Source: Casuarius casuarius (lineage: Eukaryota; Chordata; Aves; Casuariiformes; Casuariidae). Taken from it: DNA of 64,000 nt. The notes under the pieces are model-generated. The model saw nothing but the letters and a program-made list of their open reading frames with translations, did no database searches and was not told the origin of the DNA. The position numbers and the translations under genes are program-made. This document shows, piece after piece, positions 31,601-44,439 of the stretch. The first letter of the stretch is position 1, and each line of letters begins with the position of its first letter. The stretch is from the NCBI GenBank assembly GCA_003342895.1, contig PTFA01000400.1, positions 457,643 through 521,642 on the forward strand, read 5' to 3'.

Positions 31601-34600
31601 TGCAGTTTTAAAATCACAATGCTGATGCCTGGAAAAGTTTTTAACTGTCCAAAACTTGCACAGTTACCTTCGTCAATGACATCTATGGTCGCCACAAAGG
31701 ATAAAGTCAAATTTGGGACTGAAGTGTAAAGTACATACCCCAAGCTGGGAAAGAATCATCTCCAACCTCTTGTTGCACAGGTTGATGACCCCTTGCTTGT
31801 TCTCAATCAGGAGACTGCGCTTTGTGATCTCAGTTTCACTACGGCTGATCAGGTCGTGGGTGTTTTTTATTTCCTTGTCCAGCTCAGAAAGTGTTTTTTG
31901 GAGAACTGTCAGCCTGCAGTTAGTATGAGTAGCATTCAGAATTACCTGGGCTGTATCATTCTCAACTTTGGAAAAATGCAGCTCCTAGTAATATCACCAG
32001 ATAAAAAACAAATTATTGTCACCAACAGCAACCTATTCATTTGTAATGCCAGGTTATCAAAGGACAGGATCGGAGGATTTAGATTCTACTCACAGGTCCA
32101 TGCTACAAACCATAAGCAAGCTACATACCATCTCCGTACCTTTGTTTCTCCATCCATTAGCAGTAGATAACAACATTTACCTCTCTTACAAGGTTGTTGA
32201 GAAGCATTAAGGAGCCTAAACATCCCAAAATCCTATAGAAGACTGTGCTCATCACTTCTGGAATTATCTTCCCTACCCAGATGTCTCTAGTTACCTGGCT
32301 AACAGTGGTAGGACATGTCCATATTTCAACTTCTATGCCATACCTGGCAAAAGCATCCCTGACCTAATTACAACTGTGCTAGCTCCCAGCCGTGAAGAGC
32401 TGCTATGCTTATTGTTCGAGTGCAGCATGGCTGCAATTAGACAACTTTCAAGACCCTGCCTGCTACTTCTACACAATCTGTACCACACTGCAAGAGGTTA
32501 TAATTTGATCGTTCCCAAGTCAGTAGTCTCTGCACCATATTCTACTGTACAAGAGAGAGACTAATAGAAATAAATGCAGAAGCTGATCTACTTTTTTGTG
32601 TATCTGATGGAAAGGAGGGCCTTCCTCATAGTGAAAGCCAGCCCTGGCAGCCTTCCAGTCACCTAAGATATGCACCTATTTTACAAAACCCTGTGCAGAC
32701 TGAAGTTAAATACAGAGAGCTGTGAGCATGATGTGTTAGTACCAGCCCACACAACTCAATATGATAAATACTATGCTGAATCTTCTATTTTTTTCATCTA
32801 TACCAGTTATACACTCCTGAAGAGAGCAATTTAGCATGCCATAAAGACTGTGGGTTTGTTTTGACTGTTCCTTGGATTGGATTCATTATTTAGAAACTGA
32901 GAGTATGCCCGCATCACATTCTGTGATGCAGTATAGAGATATAAGTTAGTTTAAGGTGGAGTATAGAGGTATCGCGCATCAACCATCTTTCGCCAGTAAG
33001 TAAGAGCTTATAATGCTTTACAGTAAACACTCCCAGGATTCATCATTCTGACCCATTTTTTAAGTAAAGAAAGAATAATATATTTGTCACAACTTTTTGG
33101 CCAAACTGTCTCTTGCGTACGCCTCCTGCAGTAATATCACTGGAAGAATTAACAGGAGTCACAAACCTAGAAGGGGTTTCAGTTACAGGGCTGAAAACCA
33201 GAACCACGACAATGACAAAACACATTTGAGAAACACTGTTCTAGGCTGTGGTTGTAGCCTATTTCCTTTCTCAGCCCTCCCAAATGGAAAAGATACCATA
33301 CCAGATCCATTTTTCTCTTACGAAGTTTTTCAGCCAGCTGCGAGAAGTATTTTGCTGCTTTGCTGGACATCATCTGATCCTGAAGCTTTGCCATGATCTC
33401 ATTCTCCGTTTGCTCTTTGGTATCAGTTCCTTTCTCTATATCCTTACTGATGGATAGCAACTCGTTTGCACGAGCAGCTTGATCCTAAGAGGCAGAGAAG
33501 ACAGAGACAGGATCACTAACATTGTTTGGAGATGGGGATTAAACAGGTATGTCCTATTTAAAAGGATTCTTCTTCCAAATGGCTTTTCTTACCATCTTTG
33601 TTCTACTGAGGGCCTGCTCTGTCTCCTGGAGAATGCGGGTATAGGTGTTAGATTCAACCTTCAAGGCCTCCTGCCTTGAAAGGCACTGGGCAATCATTTT
33701 CTTTGTCATATTAGCATCATTCTGAGAACGGCTCAGGATGGTGACGAGCATCTCATTCTTCTCCTCTTCCTTCCTGATTGACTTTCTGCAGCCGTAGATA
33801 TCTATTTCTAGGGACTTGAGCTCATGTCTGTACTTGCTGAAGAGGCAAAGAGGATGAAAATCATCACAGGGATTGATTTGTGCACTGAACACATACAAAT
33901 TCCTCTTTTCAAATATGCTATTGCAGAAATAAATGAATGAGGAGGAAGATCTTTATAAAGACCCATCTACTGTGACAGCACAAAGTTATCAGAAGATAGA
34001 TGGAGAGGCTAAAATGTAAAAGAAAATGTATGTAGGAAAATTAATTTCTTTTGTTTTTTCCTTACCCTTTTCCATTCTGACTGGGATGCCACTGTATAAA
34101 AACATATAGTTTGTTCTTATAGAATCAGTCAAGCTTTAAGACTCCAGGCCAAATAAGCATTCCCTTTAGCAACAATAATAAGGTTTTCCTGAAGATTTCA
34201 GAAGGCATCACAAAATCCTAACTGAAAGTGATAGATAAATCCTTCTTGGTGGCTTGCTTTTTGGACTGAGAGATGTTGCAGAGGTAGAAGGAACTTTTTA
34301 AAAGAATAAAATGTGCACAGAATAACCTAAGCAGCTTTCAAAAAAATCAGATTTTTGAGGGAGGGTTGTGTTGTGGATGAAGAAAAAAGTAACAAAGGAC
34401 CATGGTCCTTTCCCTTTAATCTTCCATGTGCTTCAGCGTAGCAGACTTATTCTGTCTGACATATTCTACACATACAGTAATAAATTTGATAGAAGACATA
34501 CTGTCCCTTTTAGAATCTCTCCCATCCAAATTACTTGAGGTCTCTCCTTGCACTGCTCTCAGACACTGTACCTCAGCAAGTCTTGCATGGCAGCATAGGC

Positions 34601-37600
34601 CTCATCTCTTTGCCTCATTCCAGCCAAACTACTATTCCAGTGGTTCATCAACCGCTTCTTCTCCACGTTAATAGCCTGTACCTCCATACTAGCCTGGGGA
34701 AGACAGAATTTGTAGATGGACTGAATCTATACTGGACTAAGAAACCAGAAACAATGAGAAACAATGCCATACTTCTTTTTTCTGTTCATAATATGCTGGG
34801 CAGGAATAGCTTCAACTGAACTAGCTTTCCATTCTCAAGCTTTTCTGCTCTTTCTTTAGTATTTTTTTTTAAATCCTTATTCTTCTACATACACTAGCAT
34901 AAATCATCCTACTAGTCCCACTAACAACTTCAGTGTGTTTGAAAGCATAATTTATGTCATTGCATTTTTTTGCCACATTATGGTTACAAATGAAAGTTCC
35001 AGAAACAACAGTAAACAGGGTATTTTCAGATGGCATTTCTGGTCAAAATTAGAGAGGAGGGAGGAAAGAAAGAAGGAAGGAAAAACAAACAAACCAAACC
35101 CTGTCTCTGGTCCTTTGTAGCAACTCATATTGCTATCTTTTGGCAAAAAGCATCACCCAAAATACCAAGTTACTGATATAATATTAAAACACAGAAGACT
35201 CTGCACATTTAAATCATGATTAGCTTAGTGCACCTGGGACAGCATGATGATAGAGCTGTGACAATATTATTTATACTGTGCTAGTTCTATGTCAAGCTAA
35301 GTATCATTTTTTTGTGATACTGGCTATAATGAGATACTGGCTATAATGTTCCAATGATGCACAGAAAGAAATTTGATAATATGTTAGAAATTATGTTAGC
35401 TAGAAGCTGGAGAGGAGGCAGAGTTCTCTTCTGCTAACTCACAATATCTGCCCTATCATGCGTGTCTGGCTTATTTTCACACTAGAGAACAGAAAAGTGA
35501 TAGATCTCCAAGACAAAATGCTGAAAAGTCAGGGGGGAAATGATTTACAGACAATTCTTAAAGACAATGGGGGGAAAAAAAATTTTCCGTTCCTGTAAAC
35601 AGGAATGAACTGTAGGACTCTAGTCTACACTGTAAATATCACATGAGTATAAACCAAAGAGGTCAGTCCCTCCAGAGTGCAATATTAACTAGAAGTGAAA
35701 AATAAAGTCACCTCCTACCTCATTTACTGCTTGTCGAGTTATTTTTGTGTCCTCTGCCTGGGCCACAATCTGAGCTTCAAACAGAGCAACCTGTTCCTGT
35801 AGTTCATAGGCTTTTCTTGTTAAGCGGTCCACTAGAAGGTCCTAAAAAGTCAGAGCAAACAGTCCAGCATGAGTACTACAAGCTTAGTCTTAAAAAACTA
35901 TACTCAACAAGAATCATATAGGCTAGAAGCAAGATTAAATCAGGAACTAGATTAGATTTAGTTCCTGCTAAACCTTTTCCATTCAAAGGTGAATGATTGT
36001 CTTGAATGCAGCAGTGACAATTTTCAGGAGAACATGACCTTCTTTGCTGATTTTTATTATTCCGTTTACAGTAGTAAATTAATATTTTAGATCTGAAGTA
36101 ACATTCATTTTTATCAGCATAGATTATACTATGCCACCTCTCTGGCAGCTGGGAATCGTAATAATTAATGTTTTTAAATGCTTTGTTAAAAAACATGTAA
36201 ATCCACTTTATTGCAATTGTTTGCAAATGATTCTGTATTAATAATAATCATAGAATATTTATTCTGTTGCAGAAACAAGCCATGCAGCCAGCAGAGGGAG
36301 CTACAGCACACACCGATCGACTGTAGTTCATTTTTTGATTCATTCATCATTGTGAAACTCGCTGCGAGTCAGAATAGTTCCTGAGGCTTGAGGATACGAT
36401 ACTTCTTCGCTAAATCTCTTTCTATCCCCTGCCCCCAACCAAGCTTTGCTTGCATGAAAAGTGATTTACTATTAAAAGGTTTGTCAAAAGCTTTGTGCAG
36501 CATATGCAACTATCTTGCTAGTGGATATTCTTCTCATTTTAGAAAACCCTGTTGTTTCAATTATTTGGGAAAAAATCCCCACACATCTTCCCTGAGTCAG
36601 TCACTATGGCTTTCCTTCTGACAGAGCAGCTTCTCCTCCAGGCCTCACCACTAATACTGTCATCTACAACTTTTTTTGGTCAAACACGTTTTTACTTGAT
36701 ACCTGTTTTTTCTTTTCCACCTCAGCCTGGACTTTCTCTGCTTCAGCCTTCTTTGTTGACTGTTTCATCAGTAAAATATTATGACGCATATCCTGGTCCA
36801 TATTCTGCATGTAGAAGAGATGCAAGGCCAGTTTTTCCACCTGGGTCTGCATTGCCGAAACTAGAGAGGCAGGAGGAAAAGATATTTACAGAAAAGGTTT
36901 TGTAGGACACACTTTAAACTGAGATGAAAGGGAAGGAAATAAAGAAGTACACAAATTAAAATCCCCACAAACACCACGTAAATCAGATGGGCCTCCCTTA
37001 AGTGAGAACTGACATCAGCTTTGGGGTACAGCTCCACAAGCAAAGCTAAAAAATTCATGGTAAATGATTTCTTCATTCCCATTACACAGAATTCCAGAAA
37101 ATCAAAAAAAGGACTTCAAGAGGCCACAAACCCTTTCCTCTGCTCCAAAACAGAACTGTCTCTTTCTCAGACCATTAGATAATGAAGGCTTCTCTATTTT
37201 TTTTTAAATAACTCATAAAAACTCTCTAGGCAATCTATTTTAATGTTTAACTATTCTTGCCATTAGAACCCTTTTCCTGTTGCCTATCTAAATGCCTGCA
37301 CCACAGGAAGACTGAGTTAAGTTCATTTCTCTGCCTGGAACAGGCTGCCGCATGGTTGGTGCTCTGATACTCCTGGATCCTCTGTAGTTAACAACCTACA
37401 ATCTTTCTAACCTCAATATACCCTTACAGAGACCACAGGCAAACACAACAGAGTAATGGGAAGTGAACTCTGCTGACTGGCAAGCCACAGAACAGACTAC
37501 CTGCCAGGAACAGTCTTAGTCCAAAAGACCTTCTTAGAGGGACAGAGTAGCAATGTGGTCTTAGAAACAGTAGAAATTACATGGCAACCAGGCACATCCA

Positions 37601-39907
37601 TGAAACTTTTCAATCAGTGCATCATTGCTGATGTATTTTACTGTATTCTTCAATCCAATGCCTGACTTATATTCAAATCCATTCATCCACAGGGGACTAG
37701 AATCAGGAAATATTACCAGAACTGCTTCAGTCACCTTTCTTGCGTTCATCATCTGTGTTCTGACATGTTTTCTTGTAAGTAAGCCTGAGGCCCTCCAGTT
37801 CCTCTTCTAGCTGCTGACGCACTGCGGCTATTTGAGAATGGCGGTCACGGCTCTTCTCCAGTTCCATCTGCAGCTGGGCCAGCTGCTGCTGGACTCCATA
37901 AAGAATCACTCCAAGCTCTTCTCTCTGTACTCTGTCCTTCTTTGTGGCTGTCCTCTGCAAACACAAGAGGAAATCAGTTATCTCACATCAGTTTGGACAG
38001 GGATGGATGCCGTGGAAGTCAAAGAAAGAGTGCTATACCAGCTCCTGAAGCTCCAGATTCACTTTTTCCATCTGCTTGGTAAGGTAATTCTTCAGGGCAG
38101 CCTGGAATCTTCTCATTAGAGGCTGTAAAGAAGTATGATGTTGATAATTATAACATATGTATGTAAATTAATTATGAAGTAACCTTAATGCTACTCCTGC
38201 TGTCAAATAAAACATTGTATTTTCTCCCATGAAGACTTGGATTCCTATTCTAGCTATAATCAATCTAGCAAGTGAGAAAAGTTACACAGTGTGCATGTGT
38301 TTACAGCAGAAAATGAATACTGAGAATGTTTGCAAGTCATAAACATATCAGAAGAGCTACATATGAGAACCCATCCACCTGCTGTTGTTGCAAGTACTTC
38401 TCTTTCAAGAGTACTAAAGCTTATCAGATTTGCCCGCTATGTTGCTGATTTCTCGACCTGCAACTCTGAGGTTAATACTGAGGGAGCAGACATATTCTTC
38501 AGGAGTTAGTACTTTTGTAAAAGCTGTCTTTAACTTACGGGTAAGTCACTGCTTATAATTTATCTCCCAGGTTTTACATGGCTACCAATAAAAATGACAA
38601 GTTGGCAGAAAAGACAGACAAGATTTGGGGACTTTTCTCACATGTTCTGGATCCAAGACAACCAGCTGTGTTTCTTCTGCTGTTTCCTCGCTTCTTCCAC
38701 TTTTTTCAATTTCCTCAGCTCCATGCTGTTGGCATTCTTGTTGCCTTCTTTGGCCACCATGCTCACTAGCATACTGACTGAATTCCTCAAAGGCAGCCTC
38801 CGAATAGAGAGAAATGGGTTCTCCAATGTCACCTGCACTCCAAAAACAAAAGGGAGATGTCACAGAAAGGAAATTCTGTGTATTAGAGGATGTGCCAAGA
38901 TAAACAGATGTCCTGATGGAAGGAAATACATAACAAAGCCTCCTTTCCTTGGCAGCCTAGATAGTCTCACAATGTTATTAGCATTCAGAATATAAATCAT
39001 AAAAGTACAGTTACTGTAATAATAAGGAGGAAAGTTATAATGCGAGGAATTTAAAGGTTGGCTCTGAGCACTTCCAGAGGTTAATGGTAAGGCTTAGATT
39101 TTATCGTATTATGCCTCCAGTTGGATTCACAATGATCTAAGAGAAAGCTAGATCCTGTGTCTGATAGGTGGTATCAAGTATTGTACTACTAATAAGGAAC
39201 GGATTGATACCTGGTTCTGCATGACTGTCCACCTGCACTGACAATGCCGATGTCCGCATAAGAGCTCCCAAAGAGGTGTGGGAAGGGCTTCCTCTGTCTA
39301 TTATTGGCTGTTCCATGTCACCCAATTCAGGAGGACAACTGTCAACTTCAACTTTGTCTGAGAAAGCCTCAGCAGATTTTTCCTGAAACCCAAAATCCAT
39401 CATATGAAGCAGGTCTTCACTCTGACTTTATTTGCTCCCTAACACTCTGCTCATTTTTGTCACCATGAGACATGAACAATATAGACAAAGAATCAACAAG
39501 AGTCAGCCTTGTTCTAAAATCACCCCACCAGCAAGGCTGTGTAATCCTGATGAGAGACACTTTAGAAAGATTTAGGTTAACAGAGGAACCTCTCCAATTT
39601 TGTCAGAGCTCTTGTATACTTTTTGCTTAACCAATTAGCTTCTCTCTATTCCAACTCAGGTTATTTTTGTGTTTGCAGCAATAAAACTGTTTCTGCAACA
39701 GGAGAATTTAAAGTTGTAAATACTGGTCATAGATTTTGTGAATAAGATTATATATATATGATTATAGCATCTCACTTCTGCAGAACCAATGGACAGCTCT
39801 GCAGCCCCAAAGGTGACTCTTTCTGCTGGGAGAAATGTCTCTTCTTGGTCCATCAGAGGAATAGTCTCTTCTTCTTCACTATCATTCTTGCTCTCTGGCT
39901 GTACTGT
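25640..39907 (-). CDS. CCDC40: CCDC40, axonemal 96-nm ruler coiled-coil protein, first exon missing
   Basis: With CCDC39, CCDC40 forms the molecular ruler along ciliary doublet microtubules that sets the 96-nm repeat and docks inner dynein arms and radial spokes; loss in human causes primary ciliary dyskinesia. Eighteen exons: 39776-39907, 39211-39382, 38642-38832, 38039-38122, 37735-37954, 36703-36860, 35719-35841, 34572-34693, 33593-33836, 33302-33484, 31739-31984, 30745-30958, 30039-30208, 29567-29658, 28732-28852, 27839-28027, 26860-27018, 25640-25912. They total 3093 nt (1030 aa plus TAA; human about 1142 aa), all GT-AG and phase-consistent. The N-terminal exons are acidic. From QLVVLDPEH onward the protein is almost continuous heptad coiled coil, with conserved blocks such as [26 protein letters not shown] and [15 protein letters not shown]. 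The start codon was not found; it should lie in or near the gap at 40531-41240. One ambiguous base (25968) is intronic. Confidence 0.95.
28050..28064. repeat. Poly(A) tract (15 A)
   Basis: An uninterrupted run of 15 A lies 23 bp upstream (in gene sense) of the CCDC40 exon at 27839-28027. In gene sense it is a T-run within the polypyrimidine region before the acceptor. Confidence 0.85.
28503..28546. repeat. 18-bp tandem repeat, about 2.4 copies
   Basis: AAAGTGCAAGGATTGCTT is followed directly by a copy with one change, then by a partial third copy (AAAGTGCA). It lies in a CCDC40 intron. No function is suggested. Confidence 0.8.
36288..36301. promoter_or_regulatory. CTCF-like motif in a CCDC40 intron
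   Basis: CCAGCAGAGGGAGC fits the CTCF core CCASYAGRKGGCRS with one mismatch (A for C at position 12). It lies in an AT-rich intron between the exons at 35719-35841 and 36703-36860. Read by eye; binding is untested. Confidence 0.35.
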
Positions 39908-40259
39908 CTAGAATGCAACAAAGGCAAAAAGCAAAGCAAATAGATAGCATTATAATGGGTTGTGTACTCTGTTCGATGTTATTGCTACAGGATTGTAACA
40001 ATTGTTTTTTGTCACAACACACAGAAAATAAATTTATTATCATCCCATTTGCAAAAAGCTGCTCCAGCTAGCATTTGCAATAGTAGAGGTCCGGGCAAGA
40101 ATTCTACACACAGCATGTTTCTAAGATTAAAAACATGCCCTTAGGGATTTTTATAGAAGGTCTTACAGCCTGCACTACGTGCAGCTGAATTATTTTTTCT
40201 TTCTTTTCAAAGACACGCTCTGTTATCCCGTGTCATCAGTTACCAAATCCAAGGAGCGT

Positions 40260-41700
40260 GCAGCGCCAGCGTGTCTTTGGAGGAGAAGCCGTAAGCTCCG
40301 CGATAAAACGCGACGGGCCTTCGAGGGCACCGCGCTCCTCCGAGCCGCATCGCACCCGGGCCCCTCTGCCGGGCATCCCCCCCCCACCCCGGGGGCAGCG
40401 GTGCGGCCCCGGCAGCGGCGCCTCGCGGGGGAGGAGGCCCAAGGCGCGGCGCAGAGCGGGAGCGCGCAGGCCGGGCCCGCGGCCGCTCGGGGGCCCCCTC
40501 CGGGGCCCGGCGGGAAGGGGCGGCAGGAGCNNNNNNNNNNNNNNNNNNNNNNNNNNNNNNNNNNNNNNNNNNNNNNNNNNNNNNNNNNNNNNNNNNNNNN
40601 NNNNNNNNNNNNNNNNNNNNNNNNNNNNNNNNNNNNNNNNNNNNNNNNNNNNNNNNNNNNNNNNNNNNNNNNNNNNNNNNNNNNNNNNNNNNNNNNNNNN
40701 NNNNNNNNNNNNNNNNNNNNNNNNNNNNNNNNNNNNNNNNNNNNNNNNNNNNNNNNNNNNNNNNNNNNNNNNNNNNNNNNNNNNNNNNNNNNNNNNNNNN
40801 NNNNNNNNNNNNNNNNNNNNNNNNNNNNNNNNNNNNNNNNNNNNNNNNNNNNNNNNNNNNNNNNNNNNNNNNNNNNNNNNNNNNNNNNNNNNNNNNNNNN
40901 NNNNNNNNNNNNNNNNNNNNNNNNNNNNNNNNNNNNNNNNNNNNNNNNNNNNNNNNNNNNNNNNNNNNNNNNNNNNNNNNNNNNNNNNNNNNNNNNNNNN
41001 NNNNNNNNNNNNNNNNNNNNNNNNNNNNNNNNNNNNNNNNNNNNNNNNNNNNNNNNNNNNNNNNNNNNNNNNNNNNNNNNNNNNNNNNNNNNNNNNNNNN
41101 NNNNNNNNNNNNNNNNNNNNNNNNNNNNNNNNNNNNNNNNNNNNNNNNNNNNNNNNNNNNNNNNNNNNNNNNNNNNNNNNNNNNNNNNNNNNNNNNNNNN
41201 NNNNNNNNNNNNNNNNNNNNNNNNNNNNNNNNNNNNNNNNGGCTGCTCCGAGCCGCCCCGCGGGGTCGCCGGCGCTGCCCCGGGCCCCGCCGCGCTCCCA
41301 TGTTTCACCCCGCTCTTTGTCTCCCGGCTCGGAGCAGCCCCGAGGAGCCGGGCGAGGAGCTGCCGCGGCCTCTCGGAGCCCCGGGGCTGCGCGTCCGCCA
41401 CTGTCTCCCCTCTGGGGAGAGCGAAGTGCGAAGCAGCCCTCGAACTTCGTCCTGCGGCGTCCCGGGGCGGCCGCGCAGCCGGAGCCTCCTTGGGAAGGTG
41501 CTCAGCGGCCTCGGCGAGGCCTCCCCTCCCGAAACACCGCGCCGCCGGGGCCTGCTGCCGGCCGGGACGCGAGGGTGGAGGTCCGGGTCCCGGCAGCCGT
41601 CTGACGTGCGGCCTCGGCGCTCAGGGCAGGGGTTGCGTGTTGATGTGTTGCTCGCTGTGCTGCTGAGACCCGGTACAATAACTCTCCCCCCTGTCTGGGG
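40260..41700. promoter_or_regulatory. CpG island of divergent CCDC40/TBC1D16 promoter, split by gap
   Basis: GC- and CpG-rich sequence flanks a 710-bp run of N (40531-41240). In human, CCDC40 and TBC1D16 are head-to-head, and here CCDC40 runs left and TBC1D16 runs right, so this should hold both promoters and first exons. On the minus strand TTG|GTAACTG at 40243/40244 could be a donor that joins in phase 0 to the exon at 39907, but the frame to its right is not acidic like CCDC40 N-termini, so no exon is called. A TBC1D16 5' UTR exon probably lies at 41241-41640, but its donor cannot be chosen. Confidence 0.6.
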
Positions 41701-44439
41701 TCTGCCTTTCTCGGCTGCTCTCGGGCTGTGGCCTCTCTCGCAGACGTATTGTGTTCCTAGTCGCCGGTGTGAATGGGAAGTAATAAAAATGAAAGATCTT
41801 TTAAGAGCAGAGAGCAATGCTAGGACCAGCTGTGCCAGGCCTGCTCGGTGTTGGGACCCAAGGCTTGCCGCTGCTTTCCTAGGAGCTTCCTCGGAGTTTG
41901 GTGGCTCATCCTCATTCTGGTGGTAACTTGCCTAAAAGCAGAGGAGTTTGTGAAAGCTGCATTTCTGACCCTGCGTTGGATTTGCTGAATATCTCCGGTT
42001 TTATTCTCTGCGCCTCGCTGTGTGGTTGGCATCGAGCTGCAGAGCCGCGTCAGGGCAGAGCTCTGCTTTCCCTGCCCGGCAGGCAGGGGATGGGGCACGG
42101 GCTGCTTCCTTTCCGTGATGGAAATGAGACTGTTTCAGACTGTCGTAGGATGGCAGCACCATGTGGTCCGAGGTCAGTCGTGCTAAGGAAAGACTTTGCA
42201 GTGAGTTCATTGACACAGCGCTTGAGCCAGGCTCCTGAGACTCTCCAGCTGCTGGTATTTAGGGATCTGATACTGGGACACTTATCAGGCCGTGGCTGGA
42301 AGACAGTTTAAATAAAAAGCCATAAAAATGTTAGCTGCTGCACAAGCAGTTAGGTCACCTGAAATGATGTTTAATCTTGGGACAGAGGGACATACGTCAC
42401 AAATAGTAATTTATCATCGCTAAAGCGTATGTGGTAGTCCGAATCTTCGTGCCGAAGGAGTGGTAGGCTTTTTGTTTGCTTTTTTTAGGTCCGAGCAGGT
42501 GTGGCTGGGAGCAGCCAGCAGCAGGCTCTGCTGGCAGCGTTTCCTTTCCCTCCATATCTTTGAGTCTCACGCTCGAGCTATTTGGGCTGCCGTCCCTTTT
42601 TCCCCCCTTCTCAGCTGAGATGCATGTGAGTGAAATCCAGTCTGCTGAAGTGACTGGGATTCGAGCTGTCTGAGTGTCAGGATTTCAGCCCTTGCTAGTG
42701 ACTGCTGTTACTTTTTCCTTCAGCTCAGTACTCTGCCTGCCATTGCTGCACCAGCAGGTCAGAAATAAAAGACTTTTCGGTGTCCTACATAATTCTCCCC
42801 GTGAAATGGGATGACTTCAGAATGGCTCCCTATGGTAAACTTTTTTCCTTGCTTTGCCTGGGTCATCTTAAATAGCTCTCACTAATAGCTAGTAGTTTTT
42901 AAAGCTTTTTTTTTTTAATGTAGAGGTACTGAAATTCAAAGGGAAGGTTGTTAGAAGTGCTCTCGTGTACACATAGTGAAGTATAGATCAGAGCGAGTGG
43001 CTAGTTGGGAGCTGCACAGAAAATCCTGGTGGAGGACAGGGAAGAAACTGCGAGTCCAGACTCCCGGGTTCCCGTGCGCTGTCTCTGCTCGCTGCCTGCC
43101 GGCATCCTGTAACACGTGCTCTAGTTACGAGAAATGCAAACTTAGCATTTGTTTTTTTCCAAGGGAAGGAGGAAACAGTAACTTCTGCAGTGTTTCTGAG
43201 GTATCTCCTGTGCGGTGGCTCTGTACTCATTTAATATGTAAAAATCGAAGTTAAGTTAGCAAAGATTTCCTTGATTAAAGGGGAAAAAATAGTTGGGATT
43301 TTCTTTCTTAAAGTGTTTCATGCTTGGTGCTAATCTGTAAATCACCTCTTGTATCGCCTTTGTGCCCAGACACGCGCAAGGTCTCGTGTTCTGCTTCAAG
43401 ATCCCTGTAGTTTGGCTGATTTTACTTGCAAGGCTGTTAAATTCTTGCACAGAAAATTAGCCCTTGAAGCCACAAGATGGATTGCCAGCCGCGCGGCAGC
43501 TCAGCGGTGCGGCTTGTCGGATGCAGCCCTCCGCTGGGCAGGGCTGTCGTACGCCTGTATTGGCCAAACGTGTTTGTGAAGGAAGCCGCGTCGCCGCGTG
43601 CCCGCACGAGCCGTGCGCGATGTGCTGGACCCCGCGTCGGGCCCGCGCGGGAGCCCTGCGTTTCCCCTCTTCGCCAGAGCGCGGAAAGCCTGTGCGACCG
43701 GAGGCAGCAACATTTGGTCCAGCAGCGTCTGCCAAGGTGAGGGCGTAATCTGCCAAGGCAAACAGGATTTCGTTGTTTGTGAGAAGGGGAAGGGCGCTTG
43801 TGAGGGAGGCGAGCAGCCAGTGCTATCTGAGATGCTGCTGGCTGTGACTGGTCGGGCTCTTGCGAAGAGGGTACGGGGGTGACTTCAGCTGGCTCCCCAG
43901 CGCTTTGCCGAGGCCTCGTGTAGCTGAGAAGTGCCGGCATGGGCTGGAGAGCAGCCAGGGCTGCGAGAGCAGTCTCAGGGGCTGCGGCAAAGAGCTTCAA
44001 TGGCGACAGTTGATGTGTGGGAGAAGAAAATGTGTGTGTGCTTAATAAATATTGGCACTCAGCAAGGGCTTACCAGCTAATTCAGTGCCTCAGGTTCTGG
44101 AGAGCAGGGCTGTTCCTGCCACATTGGAAAGAATACCTTAAAATCAGAGGATAAGTACAAAATTAATATAAAATACCTTTTTAATGGCATGAACGTATTG
44201 CTGGCTTAGCTGCAGGACAGAGTTTCTGCCAGCCTTCCCAAGGCAGTGCAGGGCAGGCAGCTGTAGTATCTGCTTCTCCCCGCAGCCCAGGCCCCGGGGA
44301 CCGTCCGGCAGAGATGGCCTCGTGCGGAGAAAGGGGGTCAGGACGGAGCAGCCCCTGGAGATCTGGTTTTTGATGCTTGGTGTCGTATTAACTCCTGTCT
44401 TTTGGGAAGGAAAGGCAGAATCACAAGCTGTGTTTCAGA

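Noticed and set aside
40223..40530. CCDC40 exon 1 ending at 40244
   Set aside because: The donor is plausible, but no frame with an ATG joins in phase to the next exon, and the in-phase frame does not look like CCDC40.
40179..41666. Long open frames of 350-495 codons on both strands
   Set aside because: They are mostly N-run translated as X. The flanking CpG-rich pieces do not resemble a protein.
43437..44000. 187-codon minus-strand open frame
   Set aside because: Low-complexity Arg/Ala/Pro content, no domain, overlapping frames on the other strand, and it lies in a CpG-richer intronic patch.
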